A stretch of 64,000 bases of DNA from Phorcus lineatus (Eukaryota; Mollusca; Gastropoda; Trochida; Trochidae). Shown piece after piece: positions 13,850-26,606 of the stretch. The first letter of the stretch is position 1. Every line of letters begins with the position of its first letter. Made by a program: the position numbers and the translations under genes. The DNA lies in contig OV121081.1 in the NCBI GenBank assembly GCA_921293015.1, positions 3,844,001 through 3,908,000 on the forward strand, in the 5' to 3' direction. Below the pieces are notes generated by a model, which made no database searches, was not told the DNA's origin, and worked only from the letters and a program-made list of their open reading frames with translations.

Positions 13850-16800
13850 TACTCCAACGTAAGACGCTCGACTCTTCAAGTTTTCTTAGACTCTATCAAT
13901 CTATCTCTTTGCCTTTTTGGAGAACTCCAACTTATTCTTCGAACTAGAATAAGGAAAGACGTAAAAATAAAATAATGTATTCAGCTACTTCTACTTCAAA
14001 TTAGTAATATCAGAAGCTTTCCATGAAGGAAAAATTTCTAATCTGAAGTACAATTTAACTGTTAATGGAAAAATGTTTTCGTTGGGAAAAGGGTTTTAAT
14101 CTTATATTGTACTTATTCCCGGGAGAATGAACACTTTTGCCATTGTTATTATTTTTATTCCAAGATATGATTAGTTTGATCACTCGATCGATCAGGTTGT
14201 AATGATACAATAAATCATGCAAGACAACAAATGAAATGAAACGTTTCATCAATCCATCAGAACACAACTTAGCATCTTAATCAGATGTATTTTCTCTTCA
14301 TTAATGTCACTTCACAAGCAAAGATTATCTTCTTTTAACATCCTCTTTATCATGATTATTCTTCACTATGTATCAAAAGACGATGACTGACATTTATTAC
14401 ACATCTACTTAGTATATGTTGAACACGTCGTTGCTCATCTATTACATTGTATCATTGATCACGTGTTCCAACTTAGTGAATACGATATAGAACCCGCTCT
14501 ATGCACACTGCAGTCCTATGTTTGCAGTTGAAATGTCACCTTGTCACAAAACAATATTCATGATGCCTTTTGACCCGACATAACATATGCCCTTTGAATG
14601 ATGTAACTGTGAGCTCAGGAACATAACTCTGTGTGATTCTGTCGGTGTATCAGTAATGTGTATATCTACATTTTTGCATATAGATATATGTTTATATGTT
14701 AGCAAATGCTTATAAACACAGAACACCAAAATTAAAGGACCCAATCTTCAATGTTCACTTTAAACTTTCAATAAATCATAACAGTTATTCAGGTTCAGTG
14801 ACATTACATTTTTGCAATTTTGAATTTTGATCATTCTAATTTGAAATTCTAGTTATCACACGTAAAACTGTTAATTATACAAGCTTATTTTACCTTATAC
14901 ATTTTCAAGTTAAGAACACTTGCTACATGATACGTATTTGAAACAAAATTCAATTGCAGTATAATTAATGGCTCATTTTCTCCCAAGTGTGTGTATGCTT
15001 GGTAAACAATGTAAATTTAATGTAGATGCATAGCATGCTGTAAGAATGTGTAAGCTAATATTATTCAATCTTTGACCATACGATATGGTATAACAAAACC
15101 GCACTATGTAAGAACATAACACTTACACGACCGTCTCTGTTGTTGAATACCTTCCGGGCCGGTCTTTAGCAATTCATATTATATATCTCGCCAATTTAAA
15201 AGTATACTCTTTGGTAGAGCACCATTTGATTTTTTTTCAAAACCTTATTTTAAACAGGTTTTCACACACTTTAAAAAATCCTTTTAATGAGTATTTTGAA
15301 ATCGCATTTATTTTGATCTCACTGTCGAAAGAGAATGCAAACCTGACATTTGAGCATGACCATTGTAATAGGGAGAGAAGTTTTCTTTAACACGTCAATA
15401 TTCAGACAGTCAGCAGTCCTGAACACTTCTAAACTTGATCATGCTCTCTATCTGAAAATGTAACCATAAAAGAAGTATTCCATGTAATGTTTTAAGATAT
15501 GAAGTCATTTGGTGCATTTTTACACAACAAATAATTTCAATGATATTGTTATTGAAAACCAACGATAAGCTTAGATTTATCATCATAATCCATGATCATA
15601 TGATTTGAATGAAATGTAGTCACTTCATGCATGGCGTATTAGACAGAGCATTGTGTGCCACGAATCAACGAGAGACCATGTCTAATTGATCACTTAGTAA
15701 TGTTGCGATGCTCTCCGCCTCAGAATCCTATAACTAGTACGTGTTCATAATTCCTGCACCATTTGATCAGTTTCCTCTGGTTATATGTCCATCCATTACT
15801 TATAGAGGAGTAGACCTATTTATGATTACGCTGGTGTATGTGGACATGACAAATTGAAGGGATATAAAGTGTATAGTGCAGGCATTTTTAAGTTTTACAA
15901 CGATCGAATAGCGAACAAGGTTGAAAATGGCATGTCGTTTTTCTGTCGATGTGAATCACCGTCGGCATATGGATAATTATGCAATAAAACAATCTATGAA
16001 ATGCATGAGTGCTAATGGAGTGTCTTTTCCTAAGCACTAATAGCATGTTTAGTGTGTCCTATGTACTTATCAAGATGGTTCATTGCCTTTGTTGATGTAC
16101 GAGGGTGGAACTAGATGAACGAGAAAGGGGTCAGACAGTTATTTATCATTATGAAATCAAAGCAGCCCCTCAAGGTGACTTTTAGGACGAGAATGTAGAG
16201 TGGGTGTAGCACTCCACCCATATTGTTCTGTGGCGTAACCTTTAGTGGCAGTGATAAGTAAGTTGTCTGTTTTGATAAACACAAAAGAAGTGAGTTAAGT
16301 ATTTATTTTATTAATTCATTCATTTTTTAATTCATACAGAAATAATATGATTAATTCATAAATATATATTTTCACTATAAACACATACAAACATCGGTGC
16401 ATATAAACTGCAGGAATAATGAATGATTATGAAGCGAAGATGTTACGTCTGGACCTCGCATTTTCATACATTCATGCAAGTTGCAGTGTGATTTCGTCTT
16501 CAACTTCATGAATTTAGAGTACTTGCAATGTGTACTACATAGACATTCTTTCAATCTTGTCTTGAATCTGTTTTTTGTGGTCTATTCAAATTTTGCGCCT
16601 GTCCCAGATATCAATTACTATCGGGCAGTCACAGAAAAAAAATGCAAAATAGTTTCTGCAGAAGCTTAGCAAAAGGTACATTTGTTTGTGACGTTCAATT
16701 TCATTTTAAACAGGTAATCATTCAATGGGAGAATTCTATGTTTTTATTGAATATTGAAACCAAATTTGCGTTGTGCTTTGTGATGAAAAGTTGTATTTTG

Positions 16801-18250
16801 TTGGTTCCAGTTACTTTTACTTATAGAATGATTAAGATAAATTTTCCACTTAAGTTTATACTATGGTGTGTTCACATAAAGTATTTAGGACATCGTAGAA
16901 AATCTGCAATCTTTGTCTGATAAGATATTTTCTTTGAAGTATGGCAGGATTGTATTTGTATCAGACAGTTCAATATTTTTATTTTTGATATATCATTTTA
17001 TTCTTAAATTCGTTTTACATGTGATGGAACAGAAACATTTTTCGAGATCTTGATATTTTTAAAGTTCATCCAAAAGATCATCAATTAATATCATTTCATG
17101 TCGATAAGATGTTTAAAATATATTTCTTATTTACCAACAGTCATAGTTTCATTAGACCAGTTAAGTCTTTTTATTTGTTGAAAATATCAACAGGCGAAAT
17201 TTTCTTCACTTCAATGTCAAAAGATATTATTAAGAAGTATTGTTTTTTAAAAACATGATTTATTGACGTTTCCTTTTCAAAATCTTTATTATGCCGATTG
17301 AAGATGTTTTACCGTTATATTGTGTAATTCCGATATAGATCTGTAATCTTGATCCTGTCATATCAGAAATGGCAAATATGAGTTAACAGACAAGTCAAGT
17401 TGCGATATTGATCCTTGGAACAGCCAACAATAGCAACCTTCGAATTCTCCTTTAGAGTTATTCACAAGGAACGGAACGAACTATTACCCAATAAAGACAT
17501 TTTACAGAACTGTAAAAACATTATGTTTTCCAACTTGCATAATGTTGTTAAGTTGATGCAAGTAGAGCTCGACAAAATGTTATATCAACGAAAGGTCTTC
17601 ATATCGTCACCATCTATTTCATTTCGTCAATAATTCTAAAAGGGTTAATACGTTTACGATACATTTGGACTTCCTGAAGCATAATCTTAGATGAACTGAC
17701 TGGCGCTAACACAAAAGAGACATCCTCGTTACCCTCGTCATTGAGCTGAGCCTATCATTACAGTCCATCTAATGATAGACCTACCAGTTATTGTCAATAT
17801 CATGTACATTATTTAACTTGAACTAAAGAATTTGTAATGCTCCAATTTAATGTTAAACCTTTTATATCAATCAATATTGCACCAGCTGAATTTCACAAAT
17901 CATATTTGATCGGGTATAGAATAATGCTTTCAAGAAAGAGATTTAATTTTATGGCATATTTGTGAAAGATGAAAGAGAATTGACAGTAGGTGTCCTTTGT
18001 GTGAAGCTTAAAGAGATAGTGCACAGTCATGTGACGATAGACGCTGCGTTTAGAGGAGTTTAGAAACAATTATTGCTCTTGTCGGTTATCCCAACACCAT
18101 CAGCTATTTTTCTTATGGCTGTAATCACGAACTTGCAATGATGCACGTCATTGATAAGGGCTATTTTTTTTTTACTGAGATGCATATACAGTTTTTCAAA
18201 AGAAGTTCTCATAGCTGTGATGACGTATGATACACAAACGTTTGTAAGTG
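13850..18250. other. Gene-free AT-rich stretch
   Basis: No gene, RNA or transposon feature is recognised. Open frames such as 16,642-16,920 (92 codons) are rich in hydrophobic codons expected of AT-rich non-coding DNA and show no family motif. Confidence 0.55.
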
Positions 18251-18339
18251 ATATTATATTATATTATATTATATTATATTATATTATATTATATTATATT
18301 ATATTATATTATATTATATTATATTATATTATATTATAT
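18251..18339. repeat. (ATATT)n pentanucleotide microsatellite
   Basis: An almost perfect run of about 18 ATATT units. Uninterrupted arrays of this kind are unstable in length and can collapse or expand in assembly. The open frame crossing it is a consequence of the repeat, not a gene. Confidence 0.95.
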
Positions 18340-19359
18340 GTAGTTTTTTTATTATCAAACACGACACTACCAAACATATGAAAATTGTGTCATGGATATT
18401 TACGAAGGTGTTCTCAAACAAATAACATGAAATGTAGGAAAAACAATATTTTGTGTATATACCCATCGGAACGTATGCTCACTCCTTCCTCAGGTGCTTC
18501 CACCTGGACACGTCATGTATATACACAATAAAGAACTTCTTTTCATGATTATATTTTTTATTCTTAAATACAGATTTGTACTCTGATACATTTAATGCGC
18601 TTATTACATGAATGTTATGCCTGCTTCTATCCGCTTTGTCGAGACACAGAGAAGGTAATGTGAAAAGAGGTTAATGGTACAAGTTACAGTTATGACTCAT
18701 TAGAACTTCTAACTTGAACCACAACATGTAAATGTTTACCGTACTTGCAACCTTTATTATGACGATGTGTACTTACCACGATAACATCGGCTCTTTGAAT
18801 TCTGAAGATATGTTGTCTGTCAACAATATCGACACGTTTGTAATAGGGTCATTCCCGATATCTAATATAAAAATGTATTTTCACTTCAAATGACACAAGC
18901 CTTTACCCATGATTGGTAATGAAACAATAAATAAAAATATACAGGAATGAACAAGACTAAACATATTGAACTCTCTTCAGTTTCTATAGTGTTGGTTAAG
19001 AAGGTGCGTGCAATAGATACGATAACATCTCAAACAGCAGTTGGAACTGAACAACCCTAACAATTAGTGTACCTGTAATTTCCGCTTGCGATTTTGAAAA
19101 GTAGAACAACTCATGATTGAGTATAATAACCTTGCGTGCATCGCGGCTATAATAACTACTGCTGTGAAAACGGTTGACTCTGGTAACATTCTGAACATTG
19201 TAGTGTCGCAGACTGTTGTAAGGTAGTTACTTGTTCTCATACCGTTTGAATGGTTTAGTGTTGACATCTTTTAGTGAGGTGACGACGGCCAATGATCTTT
19301 TAGGAATATTTTGTATGATAGATTTATCTCATGATAATTCATCATTTACTCCATGAGAG
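18340..19359. other. Non-coding stretch upstream of receptor gene 1
   Basis: No coding signal is seen. It contains a small nested inverted repeat: outer arms TTGTGTATATA / TATATACACAA (about 18,450 and 18,520) around CAGGTG-CTTC-CACCTG at 18,491-18,506. The promoter and any first exon of the receptor gene downstream probably lie here, but no TATA box or initiator could be fixed. Confidence 0.5.
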
Positions 19360-19628
19360 GTAAGTACTGTAATGAACGTGTACTTTGAAATGCTGTTAAA
19401 TGGTCTTTGTGATGTTTGGGGGAAAAACCTCAATAAGGTACACACTATGTTCGGAAATGTAAGATGTCTTTTTTATAAGTTATGTCTTGGTAATCATGTA
19501 CTTTTACATGCATTCCGCTGTTCAAACAATTTACTTTGCCACAATGAAATTATATCGCCAGACATCACTGACAATACGATTTTGATTTAAAATGCTGAAA
19601 TAAATTAACTTTTGTTTTTGTTTTGCAG
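19360..19628 (+). other. Predicted 5' UTR intron of receptor gene 1
   Basis: A consensus donor (GAGAG|GTAAGT) at 19,360 and a strong acceptor (TTTTTGTTTTGCAG|G) ending at 19,628 bracket 269 bases. The coding exon begins downstream and its reading frame is closed upstream by a stop at 19,819, so this intron would lie in the 5' untranslated region. The pairing of donor and acceptor is inferred from sequence only. Confidence 0.55.
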
Positions 19629-19860
19629 GGGGTATCATCACTTCATAAAAGCATATATTGATAACACCATCTCCAGAATATGCAAGATCTGGTGATTGAT
19701 GCACACAACAAGAAAGCAAATTTCCTACAAGATGGGATCAGGCGGAATATTTTATGGACGCTTCAAAAGAGACCTTGTTTCTAGTAGATGGACACAGGTC
19801 ACGATCAACTCCATGAGATAAGAAGTTATAGTAAGTCATTATAGACAGAAGTTGACAACA

Positions 19861-20904
19861 ATGGCTAACGTGACACTCCAGGAAGTTAACGACGAGAAGG
19901 CCATGCTACTGATCCCCGCCATGTTGTTTGTGGGATTGACGATGCTTGTGGGTATATTTGGTAACGTACTCGTGGTGTATGTCTTCCCGGTCAAACTCTC
20001 CTCGGGTACCCAAAACACTCTCATCACCAGCCTGGCAGTCTTCGACCTGCTCGCCTGTGTTATTGCCATGCCCACCGAGATCACAGATATGCGATTCTTC
20101 TTCATGTTCGAGTCTGAGTTCGCCTGTAAGATGTTACGGTTCGTTAACTCTTTCTGTGCCATGTGCTCCATCTCCGTGCTGCTCGGTATTGCCGTGGACA
20201 GATACAGGAAGGTGTGCAAACCCCATCAGAAGCAACTAGGGCCCCGCAATGTGAAAATCGTCATCTTGGTGTCGGTCCTCGTTGCAACTCTGTTTGCCTG
20301 GCCAGCGTTAGTCTTGTACGGGAAACGTTCAGCTGAAACTGGTGTTCCTGGACTCACAGGTACTGACTGTTCCACCAGCGACTCTGTGGTCAATACTCCT
20401 TACCCTCTCATCTATAACGGGATCCTTGCAATGATGTTTATAGTGATAGCGTCAGTGTTATGTGTTCTATATGCCCTAGTGTGGAAAACAGCGAAAAAGC
20501 ACACTGAGATTACCCGCCAGACGACCGTAGGTGCGAGCGGATCCGCCATCAACACAATCGAACTGTCGTCTGCTGACAGTGAGAGCGGACCCTCTAGAAA
20601 CAGTACCAAGAAACCTCGCGGCACCCGACGACGTAGCAACAAGACTACCACCATTGCATTCCTTGTCACCATTGTATTCATACTCAGTTTCCTTCCATAT
20701 CTCTGTCTCTCTATAGCAAGGGCCTTGGTGAAAGGCTTTGACTATAACCTCAATGATACGGGGCTCGTATTCTTCAACTTGTTCCTAAGGTCCTACTTTG
20801 TGAACTCTGCCGCTAACCCTATCATATATGGTGTGATGAACATACGATTTCGTCGTGAGAGTTGTAAAGTGCTAACGGAGGTTTTCTGTTGTGGAAGACG
20901 TTGA
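19861..20904 (+). CDS. Rhodopsin-family G protein-coupled receptor 1 (orphan)
   Basis: A 347-residue class A seven-transmembrane receptor encoded in one exon. I start it at the ATG at 19,861 (ACAATGG context) because an in-frame stop sits at 19,819 and the intervening codons include no ATG. Visible hallmarks are an N-glycosylation site (N3), GN in TM1 (N35), the TM2 Asp (D62), the TM3 disulfide Cys (C89), DRY (113-115), WP in TM4, a Cys in the second outer loop, NPIIY in TM7 (319-323) and a C-terminal FCCGRR likely to be palmitoylated. TM6 reads SFLP (276-279), so the usual toggle Trp is Phe. It should signal through G proteins at the plasma membrane. The overall look is of the peptide-receptor branch, but the ligand cannot be named. 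It is a paralogue of the two receptors at 38-42 kb, sharing TL.EVND.. A near the N-terminus and a near-identical first outer loop and TM3. A possible poly(A) signal ATTAAA lies at 21,200. Confidence 0.93.
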   Translation: MANVTLQEVNDEKAMLLIPAMLFVGLTMLVGIFGNVLVVYVFPVKLSSGTQNTLITSLAVFDLLACVIAMPTEITDMRFFFMFESEFACKMLRFVNSFCAMCSISVLLGIAVDRYRKVCKPHQKQLGPRNVKIVILVSVLVATLFAWPALVLYGKRSAETGVPGLTGTDCSTSDSVVNTPYPLIYNGILAMMFIVIASVLCVLYALVWKTAKKHTEITRQTTVGASGSAINTIELSSADSESGPSRNSTKKPRGTRRRSNKTTTIAFLVTIVFILSFLPYLCLSIARALVKGFDYNLNDTGLVFFNLFLRSYFVNSAANPIIYGVMNIRFRRESCKVLTEVFCCGRR

Positions 20905-23900
20905 TGCTGCTATTCAGATCACAAACATTTATATCGTCAACGTAATTCATTGATTACATGTGTACCTACTCACCGCAACAGTCATTCAGTATTTCTACAC
21001 AAGGCATGCTAATATATATGGTTTCCCTTGACAAATATAATTTTATCTCATTGATTGATATGGGGTATATTTTCCAAAGTGGCACAAAGGAGAACATATT
21101 AACTTTTCTATCTCACAAGATGAGATAAACATGATAATCATCTAGAGAAAAGAAATGTTCTATTTATTCACTCAGTACAGTGAAAATTAAGGTTATCGGA
21201 TTAAAGTCACCTATATAACAGAATATGTAACTCTCTATGTAAGAAACATAATATACAAGAACGAAAAGATGTGCACCTTTCTAAAACTACTGCTGGTTGA
21301 CAAAAGCATCGTCATGTTTTAAACATGGGTTGGAGCACGGTGTACATTAGGATTTTATGTAGAGAAGTTTAATACAATTTTTGAATGTCAGAATTAGTAA
21401 CGTCTCACAATACTCATTCTTTGACAGTGATTAATCAATTAATTCGAAGCAAAGAGCTATACACATTTCAAATATAGACTTATGAACACCCATGTTAGTA
21501 GCCATCCAAAAATTGATACTCGCTGGATGGACTCTTCTATTTATTTTCCGTGTATTTCCCTACATGTTGATAAATGTCAAATACATTTTAAATCCTGGTT
21601 GAAAGTATTGTGCTAAGGGTTTTCAAAGTCTCAACTCAAGTGTATGGATACAATTTATATGTAAGTGAACAGCCTTTTTAGTGTGATGGTGTGACGTTTG
21701 TGTAAAGAGAGATGTCTCACCTTTGCTGGATAACGGAATATGGGATCTGTATATTAGACAGATAGTTCAACAACAAACAACAAGCATTACACTCAGATAT
21801 CCACCGTGCGTTTATTTTGTTAAATGTGTGCTCCAAGCTAAGGTTGTCATCTAACAATTTGGTATTTCTTTCGTAATTTGTTTCTGATCTTGAATACTGC
21901 AACTGATAAAGGTAACTATGGCCTGTGACCAAATAAGGGACCTTTCATCCCTGGATGTGTTATGAAATGAAATGTCATATCTACACTTACAACATCATTT
22001 ATATTGGAATTATAGTGGGCATAATATTATTGATAGAACAAGTTCTCTCCGGGAAGGTATATAGAACTCGTTTGTTATCTAAATCCACCATCTGATACAC
22101 TCGCCACACATTTACTCTACCTTACATAAGGGTAACTTACTCAGCATTTAACATGGATTGAACTGAAATTCAAAATGTAGATTCTTTTGAAATAATTCGT
22201 TAAGCTATATATATGTAAGCTACAGTTTAGTTATTATGTGTAACTTGAAGAATAAGATGGGTATTTTAACATACTGTATGAACCGGATGCCCTAAACTAC
22301 AATTTATTACACAGCCGTCACTTTGTATTCAGTCAACGACCTTATGGTCTATATACATCAAAGTGCCGCCAGGTATAGCAAGGTGTGACTGTACACAGGT
22401 AATGCTTAGGGCATCGCTTTTGGTAATGTTATCAATCACTCTCGATGGCTATATTTGGTTTGTAACTTTGATTTACCAAATACTACATAACTCATGCTCG
22501 AAGATAAAACTTAAATACAAAATATTCATTCTATTTGTATTCAATAATTATTGGTTAAGTACTGTTGTTGTCATGAATATTTACCTGTCTCGAGATAGTA
22601 ACGATGACGAGGCCTAATATTGATTAAACATATGGATTTCTAAAAAAAAGCCTTAGATATTTTCTTACTTATATTTCAGAAACTTGTTGATACATGTACA
22701 CGTTAAAGGTGTAGGAGATAAAGAAAATGATCTGGCAATATGTCTGAATCAAAAGAAGCAGTTTTAAAACGAACGTACCATGATCGTAAAGGTAAACGAA
22801 TCCATTTCCCCACCTCAAAAGCTTTAACTTTGTTCACTTGAAAATGGCCGCCAGTGGTTTTTGTTTTAATACTTGCTTACTTACCGACTACTGATAGAGA
22901 AATGATAATTTTTAACGTCTGAGGATAATACATTTTGCATAAACTAATGTTAATTGGGAACAATTAAACACGTAATTATTTTTTTAAAAACGGGCTACTG
23001 CCCTTTTAATCGAACCAGAGGACAAAATATAGAGGAACTATTCTAGTCAGTAGTGGAACAACTCAGAAGTTTAACTTGTGTACAAGTTACGTGAACCTAA
23101 GTGCTGCTAAACTGTGCTCTCGAAATAACGTCAATCATATACTGTACTTAACGATGAAACAGCGTCATATGACGACGGAGTAGTCGACGTTTCCTCATCA
23201 GATGTTATCAAGTGTGAGATTGGCAAGGTAACTTGTACATCTACTCATCCGTGACACATAAAGATAAGTCACTTGTCGAGCATAAAGAGAACACATGAGT
23301 CGTGACAGCGGGGCGGTGGGCGTGACGGTAGATGCTGACTCGCCCGCTTGTATTACTTTCATTCAACTTGAGAGAATAATTGCAGGTAGACGTCATCCGG
23401 ATGAAATTTTATATTTTCTGAAAAAGACACAGAACCTTCAGGAAAATAAAAACGTTGTTCAGAATATTAAACGTAGGTTAAGTTGACATATCGTTTGTCA
23501 TATATATTGAATTTCTGAGGTATTCACAGGCGCAAGTCTCTAAATACACATAAAATTATTCATACTTATCCATTTATATGTTATATGGAGAGATATGTAC
23601 ATATGAATTAATGTTTATTTAGAGGCGGGCACCTGTGGAAATATTATATCATTAACACATTTGAATGAACAAGCTATTGAATGGCAGGTGGTAGCAGTTA
23701 GACAACACGCAAATATTTATCACAAAATTGTTGTATTTCAGATATGTTTAATTTTCTTCATGATTGTCAAAGTTCTTCTGTCGAATGCTTTATTCTATGA
23801 AAGTATACAATATTTCTACTTAAAGGAAAAACGAGAATTATAGAAATTTAAAAAAAATATCCCTCAAAGAAGAAAGCTATAAAAACATTCATTTACAATA

Positions 23901-24199
23901 TTGATTTCAAATACAATTTTGTATTGAGAGTATCAGTATAAATGTTGCTAATGCTAGTATGACAGAACGTTAATCACAGTCTGAAGTTCAGCCATTCAAT
24001 TACAAATTAAATGGCAATACCCTCCACACTGATAATCGACAAACATGAGATTTTCAACTAACAATAACATTTTATAGTTGATTTGATAAATCAACCTAAC
24101 TTAAAAAGGACCACTTGATAAACAGTATTAACAACACACAATCGATTGATGTGCTGGTGAATACAATGTATAAATACACTAGTCTGAAACCAAGTCTAT
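20905..24199. other. Receptor 1 3' UTR and gene-free stretch
   Basis: The first few hundred bases are probably the receptor 3' UTR, ending near a variant poly(A) signal ATTAAA at 21,200-21,205. Beyond that no coding exon, RNA gene or transposon could be recognised. Confidence 0.5.
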
Positions 24200-24370
24200 A
24201 ATTGCTTCTGAGTGAAGCTGTCTTCCTTTGTAGATAAATTACTTCATGGTAAAATACAAAATTAAGGGGTTAGGGCTATTGGTAAACGTCCATAATAGGG
24301 CTTTGTAACTAAGTCAAGCATGCCTAGAGTAGACTGTAAAACAGTCTGGCAAGGCTTATTAAAGAGCCAC
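24200..24370 (+). repeat. Diverged relative of the 75-77 bp minisatellite unit
   Basis: Scattered pieces match the array that starts about 460 bases downstream, in the same order: GTCTTCCTTTGTAG, CTTCATGGTA and AGAGTAGACTGTAAAACAGTC followed by GGCAAGGCT. The matches are separated by unrelated sequence. It may be an old unit or the pre-amplification seed of the array. Confidence 0.5.
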
Positions 24371-24833
24371 CCCGTGAGTTGTTGGAGTCATACATGCCAA
24401 AAGTATTCAATGGTGTAATTTGATCGCGAAGTATCGACTGTTACGAAAAGACACATTTCAAAGCTTATTGTTTTTTTTACAGTGACAATATGAAGGTAGA
24501 ACGTCACAATTATGATCGAAAACCGGACAGTGGCGCGCGTCAAGTAGTCAAACGTAATTCTGGAGACTTTTCTAAAACAGCCAGGAGGGCAGTTAGGAGT
24601 TGATAGTGTTTGTTATGTTATATAACTAGTATCAATGTATATTGGACGTAATATCTACATCTTTGTGCATTTATAAGGCTGTTTTTAGATTTTCATCGAA
24701 AACCAGTATTTGTTATATATATGTCTTTTGGACATGAAAAGTTAAGATGTTTTGATTTTATATCACCACATATGACATTTAGGTTCGTATCAAAGGTAAA
24801 TAATATGTTATGAAAATCAAGGAGAGGCTCTTT

Positions 24834-26606
24834 AAAGAGACAGTCTTGCTCTGTAGGTAACTAAAACTCCATGGTAGAGTAGACTGTAACGCAGTTTAGC
24901 ATGAATTCTGAGAGAGACAGTCTTCCTCTGTAGGTAACTAAAACTCCATGGTAGATGACTGTAACGCAGTCTAGCATGGCTTCTGAGAGATACAGTCTTC
25001 CTCTGTAGGTAACTACAACTCCATGGTAGAGTAGACTGTAACGCAGTTTAGCATGAATTCTGAGAGAGACAGGCTTCCTCTGTAGGTAACTACAACTCCA
25101 TGGTAGAGTAGACTGTAACGCAGTTTAGCATGAATTCTGAGAGAGACAGTCTTCCTCTGTAGGTAACTACACCTACATGGTAGATGACTGTAACGCAGTC
25201 TAGCATGGCTTCTGAGAGAGACAGTCTTCCTCTGTAGGTACCTACACCTCCATGGTAGAGTAGACTGTAACGCAGTCTAGCATGGCTTCTGAGAGAGGTA
25301 ATTCCTCTGTAGGTAACTACACCTCAGACAGTCTTCCTCTGTAGGTAACGACACCTCCATGGTAGAGTAGACTGTAACGCAGTTTAGCATGAATTCTGAG
25401 AGAGACAGTCTTCCTCTGTAGGTAACTACAACTCCATGGTAGATGACTGTATCCCAGTCTAGCATGGCTTCTGAGAGAGACAGTCTTCCTCTGTAGGTAC
25501 CTACACCTCCATGGTAGAGTAGACTGTAACGCAGTCTAGCATGGCTTCTGAGAGAGACTGTCTTCCTCTGTAGGTAACTACACCTCAGACAGTCTTCCTC
25601 TGTAGGTAACTACGCCTCCATGGTAGATGACTGTAACGCAGTCTAGCATGGCTTCTGAGAGAGACAGTCCTCCTCTGTAGGTAACTACAACTCCATGGTA
25701 GAGTAGACTGTAACGCAGTTTAGCATGAATTCTGAGAGAGACAGTCTTCCTCTGTAGGTAACTAAAACTCCATGGTAGATGACTGTAACGCAGTCTAGCA
25801 TGGCTTCTGAGAGAGACTGTCTTCCTCTGTAGGTAACTACACCTCCATGGTAGAGTAGACTGTAACGCAGTCTAGCATGGCTTCTGAGAGAGACAGTCCT
25901 GCTCTGTAGGTAACTACACCTCCATGGTAGAGTAGACTGTAACGCAGTCTAGCATGAATTCTGAGAGAGACAGTCTTCCTCTGTAGGTACCTACACCTCC
26001 ATGGTAGATGACTGTAACGCAGTCTAGCATGGCTTCTGAGAGAGACAGTCTTCCTCTGTAGGTAACTACAACTCCATGGTAGAGTAGACTGTAACGCAGT
26101 TTAGCATGAATTCTGAGAGAGACAGTCTTCCTCTGTAGGTAACTAAAACTCCATGGTAGATGACTGTAACGCAGTCTAGCATGGCTTCTGAGAGAGACTG
26201 TCTTCCTCTGTAGGTACCTACACCTCCATGGTAGAGTAGACTGTAACGCAGTTTAGCATGGCTTCTGAGAGAGGTAATTCCTCTGTAGGTAACTACACCT
26301 CCATGGTAGAGTAGACTGTATCCCAGTCTAGCATGGCTTCTGAGAGAGGTAATTCCTCTGTAGGTAACTACACCTCCATGGTAGAGTAGACTGTATCCCA
26401 GTCTAGCATGGCTTCTGGGAGAGGTAATTCCTCTGTAGGTAACTACACCTCCATGGTAGAGTAGACTGTATCCCAGTCTAGCATGGCTTCTGAGAGAGGT
26501 AATTCCTCTGTAGGTAACTACACCTCCATGGTAGAGTAGACTGTATCCCAGTCTAGCATGGCTTCTGGGAGAGGTAATTCCTCTGTAGGTAATTACACGT
26601 CCACGG
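24834..26606 (+). repeat. 75-77 bp minisatellite array, about 23 units
   Basis: Tandem copies of a unit running AGACAGTCTTCCTCTGTAGG, TAACTACACCTCCATGGTAG, AGTAGACTGTAACGCAGTCT, AGCATGGCTTCTGAGAG. The left part mixes 77-base units, slightly shorter units that drop bases after CATGGTAGA, and two units with a partial internal copy (TACACCTCAGACAG). The right part (about 26,250-26,600) is a homogenised 75-base subtype with GAGGTAATTCC and GTATCCCAG. Most units carry GACTG-TAACG-CAGTC, a perfect 5-bp hairpin. The 75-base period leaves a 181-codon minus-strand frame open (26,066-26,611) as a 25-residue repeat. I regard that frame as non-coding because it has no flanking coding sequence. Confidence 0.95.
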
